Shown here: positions 58,152 through 64,000 of the stretch, in pieces
Layout of the letters: each line of letters starts with the position of its first letter
Numbering within the stretch: the stretch's first letter is position 1
From: Vibrio ziniensis
Lineage (GTDB): Bacteria; Pseudomonadota; Gammaproteobacteria; Enterobacterales; Vibrionaceae
Direction: 5' to 3'
Length of the DNA stretch: 64,000 nt
Assembly: GCF_011064285.1 (NCBI RefSeq)
Contig: NZ_CP049331.1
Location: 1,860,001-1,924,000 of the forward strand
Notes under the pieces: generated by a model
Databases searched by the model: none
What the model saw: the letters and a program-made list of their open reading frames with translations, nothing else
Told to the model about the DNA's origin: nothing
Position numbers and translations under genes: made by a program

Positions 58152-58817
58152 TTAATATCTGAATAAACGCCAACCCGCTAAGCGAGTCAGACCCAGAATA
58201 AACTTGGTCATGAAATAGTAGAGAACGGCTGCAATGGCAAAGAACTCAAAGGTGCGATAAGTTCGTACATTATAGTCCTGTGTTACACCCGTTAAGTCAG
58301 TGTTTAAACCAACAACTACACCGAGTGACGTCATCAATAGAGCCCAAACCATCTGGTTAGTAATCGGGTAAAAAACGACGCGAAGTAACTGCGGTACGAT
58401 GACATATACATATGCCTGAAATGCCCCCATACCAAGTGAACGTGCGGCACGGAATTGAGTATCAGGAACGGCTCTTAAACCACCACGGAATGTCTCCGTC
58501 AGATAACCCGCATTGTTAAAAGTAATACCGGCCAATAGTGCAAACCAAGAGCTCACAGTAATACCAAAAGAACCAAGTCCGAAGTAAAGGATATAAATTT
58601 GAAACAATGCTGGTGTATTACGGGCAAGAGATACCCATGTTGAAGCAATCGTTTTTAATGGCTTACTTTTGCTCTCTTGCATCACCATCAGTACCAGAGC
58701 AATTATCACTCCAAGTACCAGTGACAGAACGGCGACTTGCACTGTTACCCAGCATCCTGCCAGCATATCAGGCAACGCTTTGAACGCTGCTCTCCAATGG
58801 AAACTATAATCAAACAT
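58152..58817 (-). CDS. Amino-acid ABC transporter permease (first)
   Basis: 221 residues, HisQ/GlnP-type. It contains WVTVQVAVLSLVLGVIIALV, LARNTPALFQIYILYFGL and the EAA loop AARSLGMGAFQAYVYVIVPQ. It lies 14 bases before the second permease and 83 bases after the binding-protein gene, with a strong hairpin in that gap. Confidence 0.9.
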   Translation of the reverse strand: MFDYSFHWRAAFKALPDMLAGCWVTVQVAVLSLVLGVIIALVLMVMQESKSKPLKTIASTWVSLARNTPALFQIYILYFGLGSFGITVSSWFALLAGITFNNAGYLTETFRGGLRAVPDTQFRAARSLGMGAFQAYVYVIVPQLLRVVFYPITNQMVWALLMTSLGVVVGLNTDLTGVTQDYNVRTYRTFEFFAIAAVLYYFMTKFILGLTRLAGWRLFRY

Positions 58818-58846
58818 CTAATCATCCACTTTATTTGCTAAGAGTC

Positions 58847-58872
58847 GGTATACCAGCTCAAGCTGGTATACC
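58847..58872 (-). promoter_or_regulatory. Perfect stem-loop after the binding-protein gene
   Basis: GGTATACCAGCT / AGCTGGTATACC with a 2-base spacer, a perfect 12-bp inverted repeat between the binding-protein and first permease genes; no T tract. Probably an mRNA stabiliser. It contains GTATAC on each arm but without the flanks of the operator sites. Confidence 0.6.
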
Positions 58873-58900
58873 TCGTTAAAATAGCTAGCTCAATTTTTGA

Positions 58901-59719
58901 TTAGTAATACACACCGGACACATTAAGCGTTGGAGCCTGACCTTCACCAATCCATTTGGTGTAAAGTTCAGCGTAACGGCCACTGCGGTTTTGGCGGTTA
59001 ATAAAAAGGTTAATATAGTTAAGTAAACCGTATTCAGAACGTTTTACCGCAATTGAAACAAAGTCTTCCATAAATGGAGAATCACCCGCCATTTTCAAAC
59101 CTTTGTATTTACCAGAGTGAATTGTTGATGCCGCAACAGTACTAGTTACAACAGTAGCTTCAATATGACCTTGAGCCACAGCCAAAATAGTATCGTTCAG
59201 ACTTTGGTAAGCCTTGTAGCTACCCTCACCCCATTTATCAACTTGCTCTTTTAGAGCAATACCTTCGTAAGTACCTGCAGTATTACCTACCGCTTTACCT
59301 TTCAGGTCTTCAAATGATTTAATACCCGCATCTTCACGAGTCAAAACCACATCCTTGAACACAAAGTATGGTATTGACATTGCTACAGTTTTTGCTCGTT
59401 CTAATGTGTCTGATGTTGAAGCCACAATCACATCAGCACGGCCGGATACTAAAGCAGGAATGCGATCCGGAAATGGCGTTTCAACAACCACAGGTTCCAC
59501 TCCCAAAACTTTCGCCAAATCGCTACAGGTATCAACGTCAAACCCCGCTGGTTTATTGTTTTCATCCCGAAAGCCCATTGGAGGGAAATCAAGCGTTACG
59601 GCACAGCGTAATTTCCCTGAATCAATGATGTCATCAAGTTTGTCAGCGTGAGCATAGCTTGATGCCAACAATCCTGAAACTAATAGCCCTAAAATACTCC
59701 CTTTAGATATGGTCTTCAT
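58901..59719 (-). CDS. Periplasmic amino-acid-binding protein (family 3), hydroxyproline cluster
   Basis: 272 residues. Signal peptide ends SSYAHA near residue 25. Family 3 solute-binding motifs: GKLRCAVTLDFPPMGFRDE, GFDVDTCSDLAKVLGV and VSGRADVIVASTSDTLERAK (in part the cationic/polar amino-acid group signature). Ligand inferred as trans-4-hydroxy-L-proline from the neighbourhood. First gene of its operon, with operator site 3 about 40 bases upstream. Confidence 0.88.
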   Translation of the reverse strand: MKTISKGSILGLLVSGLLASSYAHADKLDDIIDSGKLRCAVTLDFPPMGFRDENNKPAGFDVDTCSDLAKVLGVEPVVVETPFPDRIPALVSGRADVIVASTSDTLERAKTVAMSIPYFVFKDVVLTREDAGIKSFEDLKGKAVGNTAGTYEGIALKEQVDKWGEGSYKAYQSLNDTILAVAQGHIEATVVTSTVAASTIHSGKYKGLKMAGDSPFMEDFVSIAVKRSEYGLLNYINLFINRQNRSGRYAELYTKWIGEGQAPTLNVSGVYY

Positions 59720-59753
59720 CGTGTCATCCTTTTCGATTGCTTAATGATATAAC

Positions 59754-59770
59754 ATATTTCGTATACGATC
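59754..59770 (-). promoter_or_regulatory. GTATAC-centred operator, site 3
   Basis: Plus-strand CATATTTCGTATACGAT, about 35-50 bases before the binding-protein ATG. TCGTATACGA is a perfect 10-bp palindrome here. Confidence 0.6.
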
Positions 59771-59984
59771 TTCACAATTAACTAAAGCATATAACATGCC
59801 AATCATTGATTAGATATAGCACACATTCTATCCAATAAATCATTAATTCCCTTTAAATACAACAAGATAAAAACAAGTCCTAAATAGAGTTGTGATAATT
59901 AGTTATTAACAACTAACACACTTTAATTGCTACAAAAAATATATCGCACCATTTTTAAGCAAAAAGAACAAAAAACACCCAGTT

Positions 59985-60758
59985 TTAGTGCAAAAGCACT
60001 AGCTGCCGATATCGTCTTGGCGGCATGCCTGTCATGTTCTTAAATTGCCTGCTAAATGCACTGTGATCGCTGTAACCACATTGGTGTGCGATATCAGTAA
60101 TCGATAAGTTCCCACGCAGCAAAATCAGAGCACGTTTTATCCGTTCGTGTTGAATTAACTGGGTTGGAGTCAGTTGATAAATTTGTTTACACAGTCTTTC
60201 TAACTTGGCAATAGACATCCCACCAGCGACTGAGGTTAAGGCAGACAAGGCAATCTCTTCTGAACAATGACTGCGAATGTATTGCTCAACTTCCGCAATA
60301 TTCTGATACTCAGGATGGGAAATTTTCATTGCTTCCAGATCACGGGAGATCCCGATTAGACCAATAGTATCGCCATGAATATCTTTTAAAGGTGCCTTAG
60401 ACGTCAGGCACCAACCTGGCTCTCGGGCTGGGTAAAGATGAAGTTCTAGCTGTCGCTCTATTGGTAATCCCGTATTGAGGACTTGCCTATCCTGACTGGT
60501 GTAATCCGCCCCATAAACAGCAGGAAACACATCACTAGCAGTAAGACCAATAAGCTCTTCGCGGCTTCTACATCCACAACGCTGTACCAGAGTTTGATTA
60601 GCAAACTGATAACGGGCCTGATCATCTTTAATGAAAAATACTAGATTAGGCAGGTCATCAAATAGCTGACTAACCTGCCCTATAATGAAGAGTGTCTGTT
60701 GTAAATCAGTCACAACAGAATTGGCAATTGGCGCTAATATCGAGAGTTCTGATTTCAT
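59985..60758 (-). CDS. PAS-domain AraC-family transcriptional regulator
   Basis: 257 residues. N-terminal PAS domain (about residues 30-140: LPNLVFFIKDDQARYQFANQ and GLIGISRDLEAM) followed by an AraC DNA-binding domain with two helix-turn-helix units, the second being ITDIAHQCGYSDHSAFSRQF. An AraC-type activator, LhpR, controls hydroxyproline use in Pseudomonas, but its domain layout should be compared. It starts 63 bases after the dehydrogenase gene on the same strand and may be cotranscribed. Confidence 0.87.
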   Translation of the reverse strand: MKSELSILAPIANSVVTDLQQTLFIIGQVSQLFDDLPNLVFFIKDDQARYQFANQTLVQRCGCRSREELIGLTASDVFPAVYGADYTSQDRQVLNTGLPIERQLELHLYPAREPGWCLTSKAPLKDIHGDTIGLIGISRDLEAMKISHPEYQNIAEVEQYIRSHCSEEIALSALTSVAGGMSIAKLERLCKQIYQLTPTQLIQHERIKRALILLRGNLSITDIAHQCGYSDHSAFSRQFKNMTGMPPRRYRQLVLLH

Positions 60759-60821
60759 GCAAAGTATGATTTTTTACTGTACGATTAACGAGTTAAAGCA
60801 AAAAATATACCTACAAAAATA

Positions 60822-62075
60822 TCATTTATCTCCGGAGCCAATTAAAGATAAAGTTTCGATTCGCGTAGGAGTAAAAGGAGGTCTCGGTACTGGTGGCTGC
60901 CATTTAAATAAAGTTTGTGCAGCTCCCGAACAGATGCGCCCTTGACAAGCTCCCATACCACATCGGGTCGCTACTTTTGCCTCGCGCCAGTTAGCATACT
61001 GCTTAACACGCTCAAAAGTAACGTCTTCACATCGACATACCAAGGTATTGTCTTTCGCTAACTGCAGTAAACTAGAGCCTAGCTCGAAAGTCTTTTTGAG
61101 CAAATCAGCAAATGCCTGCCATTTTGCCTGCTGTTTCAGCAACGCATTAGCTGGCTTAGGATTCCCAGAGGCATGGTATCCGGCAATCTGACCTTCTAAT
61201 AATGCGAGCTCGCTACCACCGATGCCTGTTACTTCCCCAACGGCATAATAATCTTTCGCCGATGTTCTCTGAAAGCTATCTGTCACGACGCAGCCTTGAT
61301 TTACTTCACAGCCAAGAGCTAGAGGAAGTTCAATGTTCGGCATTAAGCCGAATCCGCAAGCCACACGATCACACTCAATATGCCTTATACGACCGGCTTT
61401 ATTTATAGCGACTTCGAAACCCTTATTACTCTGACTTACTGATTGAATATAACTGCTTGTCCAGTAACGTTTAGGTATCAAAGAAATACTCTGTATCGCC
61501 TTTATAGGCCAGCGCACCAAATTAACACTGAATTTAGCCACAGATTTCATTGATGCTTGCTCAACTATTGCAACGACATGGGCTCCAGCTTTTCGAGCTG
61601 AATCTGCAGCAGCAAGTAATAGTGGTCCACTACCTGCAATCACAATGCGCTGCCCTTTAACTGGTAACCCTCCTTTTATCAAGGACTGCAACCCGCCAGC
61701 CCCCGTAATACCCGGAAGTTCCCAACCGGGATATGGAAGAAATAGTTCTCTCGCTCCTGTCGCCAGAATTAACTTATCAAACGATACCACTTTCGCACTA
61801 TCCGGAGACTCAAGAAGAACCTGTTTATCCTGAGGAAACATCACAACTTTAGTCTGTGAACTAACCGTAACAAACTTCGATTCAAAGACACCGTTGATCC
61901 ATTTATGAGCAACTACAGGTAGCTGTGAAAACACTCGATGACGCCATATCTGCCCACCGGGTAACGGGTTATCATCAACCACTAACACCGAACATTTGGC
62001 TTCACTGGCACTCATCGCGGCAGCAAGACCTCCCGGGCCGGCACCGATAATAACAATGTCATAATGCTGCATCAT
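60822..62075 (-). CDS. D-hydroxyproline dehydrogenase, FAD/NAD(P)-binding subunit (LhpE-like)
   Basis: 417 residues. N-terminal dinucleotide-binding motif IVIIGAGPGGLAAAMSAS and a second one IVIAGSGPLLLAAADSARK. C-terminal BFD-like iron-sulfur region: LVCRCEDVT, then CGMGACQGRICSG. This is the OoxA/HcnB type of subunit. Its ATG overlaps the stop of the ferredoxin-like gene by four bases. With the next two genes it should form a cis-4-hydroxy-D-proline dehydrogenase complex. Confidence 0.88.
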   Translation of the reverse strand: MMQHYDIVIIGAGPGGLAAAMSASEAKCSVLVVDDNPLPGGQIWRHRVFSQLPVVAHKWINGVFESKFVTVSSQTKVVMFPQDKQVLLESPDSAKVVSFDKLILATGARELFLPYPGWELPGITGAGGLQSLIKGGLPVKGQRIVIAGSGPLLLAAADSARKAGAHVVAIVEQASMKSVAKFSVNLVRWPIKAIQSISLIPKRYWTSSYIQSVSQSNKGFEVAINKAGRIRHIECDRVACGFGLMPNIELPLALGCEVNQGCVVTDSFQRTSAKDYYAVGEVTGIGGSELALLEGQIAGYHASGNPKPANALLKQQAKWQAFADLLKKTFELGSSLLQLAKDNTLVCRCEDVTFERVKQYANWREAKVATRCGMGACQGRICSGAAQTLFKWQPPVPRPPFTPTRIETLSLIGSGDK

Positions 62076-62323
62076 TCACCCCCGACTCTACTACTGAAAG
62101 TAGATATGCTCATGCCATCACTACAGGGAGTCTGGCATGCTAATCGTCGAACACCATCAATCATTACCCGGCATTCCTGACAAATACCCATTCCGCAGAC
62201 AGGAGCTCGTCTTTGCCCACTAACTGAATCTCTGCTGCTCCCATCACCAACAGTTGCTAATGCTGCAGCAACAGACATAGGTTCATCTAACACGAACGCT
62301 TTTCCATCAACATTGAATTTCAT
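62072..62323 (-). CDS. D-hydroxyproline dehydrogenase, [2Fe-2S] subunit (LhpF-like)
   Basis: 83 residues, ferredoxin-like. Cysteines in APVCGMGICQECRV and RLACQTPC give the C-x4-C-x2-C…C pattern of a [2Fe-2S] cluster. Similar small subunits occur in opine oxidase and HCN synthase. It overlaps both neighbours by four bases, so the three subunits are translated together. Confidence 0.88.
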   Translation of the reverse strand: MKFNVDGKAFVLDEPMSVAAALATVGDGSSRDSVSGQRRAPVCGMGICQECRVMIDGVRRLACQTPCSDGMSISTFSSRVGGE

Positions 62324-63465
62324 GCTAATGCTCCTTGTTCCTTCTCTGGCTGCGTAAAGGAAAGATAACGACAGGGATCAAATGCCGCAGAGGCGAATGG
62401 CAATGACTCATTAAGAATCTGGCTCACCAACAAACGAGCAGTTCCAGGTGCAGCTGTAATTCCTAACCCTTCATGTCCTAATGCTAGCCAGACATTACTC
62501 AAAGTAGGGTGTCTACCTATTAATGGTTGACCGTCAGGAGTCGCGGCACGAAATCCTGTCCAAGAACGGATAATATTCATCGAAGCTAAGTCAGGAACAA
62601 AATGCAAAGCCCTTCGCATTAGCTGTCCCAGAATCTCACTTTCTACCGTGTAGTCCTGATTATCAAACTGTCGGGTAGCGCCGATAAATAGTTGCCCTGT
62701 AGGGCGAGGTTGAATATTGCAAACAACTGAGCTGCCTTGAGCCTGATGAGCACTGCTGATATATCCCAGCTCAACTAACGTATGTTTAATCGAATGGTCA
62801 TAACGATCTGTAATTGCGACATGGCCTTTTTTTCCAAGCAATGGAATTTCCGGTAATAACTCTGGAGCCTGTAAACCGTTAGCTAAGATAACAATAGGTG
62901 CGAGATAACGTCTACCTTCACTATCTCGCACACCGTGTTCATCGATATGTGTAATTTTGGCCTGGTGTAATTGGATGGATTGTTTTTGCTGAGCCAGCAG
63001 CCAATCTGCCACAACAGGCGCATAAACTATTCCATCTCCGGGGATACGTAACGCTCCGTGAATCTGCTTAGTCAGCATTGGCTCTATTCGCAAAGTCTCT
63101 GAAGCAGAAAGCAGTTGTGTTTCAATACCAGCAGATAGCAAACGCTCGCCTTTCACTTTTGCGAATGCCAACTCCTCTTCAGTTTCGGCAAGCCACAATG
63201 TTCCGTTACTTTGATATGCAGCACCAGCAGGAAGTTGTTCCCCCCACTTTCGCCACTGTGTTAATGAATCCTGACTTAGTGCAAGTTCTGCCTCATTATC
63301 ATCTAAAATTAGCAAGTGCCCCATTCCTGCGGCTGTTGCTCCTCTTAATCCTGCATCAATGATACTCACTTTCAATCCTCGGGAAGCAAGTTCGTAAGCA
63401 CATGCCGCACCGATAATTCCTGCGCCTACAATGAGCACATCTGCTTTTTCATTCGATGACAACAT
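62320..63465 (-). CDS. D-hydroxyproline dehydrogenase, FAD oxidoreductase subunit (LhpB-like)
   Basis: 381 residues, D-amino-acid-oxidase fold. FAD motif VLIVGAGIIGAACAYELASRG at the N terminus (dinucleotide-binding part GAGIIGAACA) and GLGITAAPGTARLL near the C terminus. This is the catalytic subunit that should oxidise cis-4-hydroxy-D-proline to the pyrroline. It shares one base with the epimerase gene end. Confidence 0.88.
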   Translation of the reverse strand: MLSSNEKADVLIVGAGIIGAACAYELASRGLKVSIIDAGLRGATAAGMGHLLILDDNEAELALSQDSLTQWRKWGEQLPAGAAYQSNGTLWLAETEEELAFAKVKGERLLSAGIETQLLSASETLRIEPMLTKQIHGALRIPGDGIVYAPVVADWLLAQQKQSIQLHQAKITHIDEHGVRDSEGRRYLAPIVILANGLQAPELLPEIPLLGKKGHVAITDRYDHSIKHTLVELGYISSAHQAQGSSVVCNIQPRPTGQLFIGATRQFDNQDYTVESEILGQLMRRALHFVPDLASMNIIRSWTGFRAATPDGQPLIGRHPTLSNVWLALGHEGLGITAAPGTARLLVSQILNESLPFASAAFDPCRYLSFTQPEKEQGALA

Positions 63466-64000
63466 TACAGGGCAATCCCCCAGCAGAACGGGTCATTGTC
63501 ATCAAGAATCAGTCTGTTATAACCCGATATATAAGCTTGGCCTTTTATCGTCGGTATGATGGCGTTGCCATCACGCGATATGTCCCAAACGTATGAGGCT
63601 TCAAACTGACTGCCAATGATACTTGCCTGATGCCATATAACATCCGGTGCCAGTTTTTCGCGGGCAGCTAAACAGGCAAGTTTAGCACTGGTTCCGGTTC
63701 CACAAGGAGAGCGGTCATAAGCTTTACCAGGACAGAGTACAAAACTTCGGCTATCTGCCACATCATCATGAGCAAATAATTCAATATGATCGATTTCAGC
63801 ACCATCCGCTCCGGTAACTCCATTTTCAGTCAGTGCCTGACGAATACGCCATGATACATCCGTTAACTGTTCAATATTGGAGGTAACCACTTCACACGGA
63901 GCATTCTCGACCAAAAAGAACCAGTTACCACCCCACGCAATGTCACCTTCAACGGATCCCACATTTGGGACCTCAACAGTAACAGACTGCTTATAGCAGT
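63465..64000 (-). CDS. 4-hydroxyproline epimerase (proline racemase family), 5' end outside window
   Basis: C-terminal about 178 codons; the frame stays open to the right edge. Epimerises trans-4-hydroxy-L-proline to cis-4-hydroxy-D-proline. The visible part starts YKQSVTVEVPNVGSVEGD and AWGGNWFFLVE, and has the second catalytic cysteine in YDRSPCGTGTSAKLACL. Cys in this SPCGTGTSA motif distinguishes the epimerase/racemase from the Thr-containing trans-3-hydroxyproline dehydratase. The first catalytic cysteine lies outside the window. An internal GTG at 63962 is not the real start. Confidence 0.9.
   Translation of the reverse strand, partial: CYKQSVTVEVPNVGSVEGDIAWGGNWFFLVENAPCEVVTSNIEQLTDVSWRIRQALTENGVTGADGAEIDHIELFAHDDVADSRSFVLCPGKAYDRSPCGTGTSAKLACLAAREKLAPDVIWHQASIIGSQFEASYVWDISRDGNAIIPTIKGQAYISGYNRLILDDNDPFCWGIAL

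Overview
The window reads as chromosomal DNA of a Vibrio-like gammaproteobacterium. The gene content and order support this: pspF-pspABC beside sapABCDF, aspS divergent from yecE-cmoA-cmoB, a DHH-type manganese pyrophosphatase, a Tct/citrate-lyase island and a hydroxyproline cluster. The base composition is moderately AT-rich, and one interspersed palindromic repeat looks like those common in Vibrio genomes. I cannot fix the species from sequence alone. Genes are densely packed. I see no rRNA, tRNA, CRISPR array, prophage or intact insertion sequence.

Layout. (1) 1-4995: 3' part of the ribose operon, rbsA(partial)-rbsC-rbsB-rbsK-rbsR. (2) 5144-11864: META-domain lipoprotein, methyltransferase and pseudouridine synthase, a sodium-dependent amino-acid transporter with a perfect TyrR box, cardiolipin synthase and metC. 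(3) 11957-15110: phage-shock region, pspA-pspB-pspC-tag on the minus strand and pspF divergent, with a sigma-54 promoter and upstream activating repeats between them. (4) 15116-20684: palindromic repeat, a short leader ORF overlapping sapA, then sapABCDF. (5) 20733-25696: DUF2750 protein, ppaC, an orphan fetB-like permease, focA, a TIGR02647 protein and two tandem small Cys/His proteins. (6) 25775-41324: citrate fermentation island, citDEFXG, citAB, oadGAB, a divergent second citX-like gene, citC and the tctCBA uptake system. (7) 41625-52722: epimerase-like protein and YdcF, tdk, aspS, yecE, cmoAB, a three-gene retropepsin/membrane/ATP-grasp system and a NUDIX hydrolase. (8) 53023-64000: trans-4-hydroxy-L-proline catabolism with its own ABC transporter, running off the right edge.

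How the parts work together. In the citrate island, TctCBA would import citrate. CitC, CitX and CitG build and activate citrate lyase (CitDEF), which makes acetate and oxaloacetate. The OadGAB sodium pump decarboxylates oxaloacetate to pyruvate, and CitAB senses citrate. In the hydroxyproline region the ABC transporter imports the amino acid. The epimerase makes cis-4-hydroxy-D-proline, a three-subunit flavin/iron-sulfur dehydrogenase oxidises it, a DapA-family deaminase makes alpha-ketoglutarate semialdehyde, and an aldehyde dehydrogenase makes alpha-ketoglutarate. Three promoters of this regulon share a palindrome centred on GTATAC.

Most noteworthy: the retropepsin/7TM/ATP-grasp triad, the degenerate second CitX, the shared GTATAC operator, the TyrR box upstream of the transporter, the leader ORF coupled to sapA, the tandem zinc-finger-like small proteins, and a pair of inverted consensus DnaA boxes downstream of fetB.
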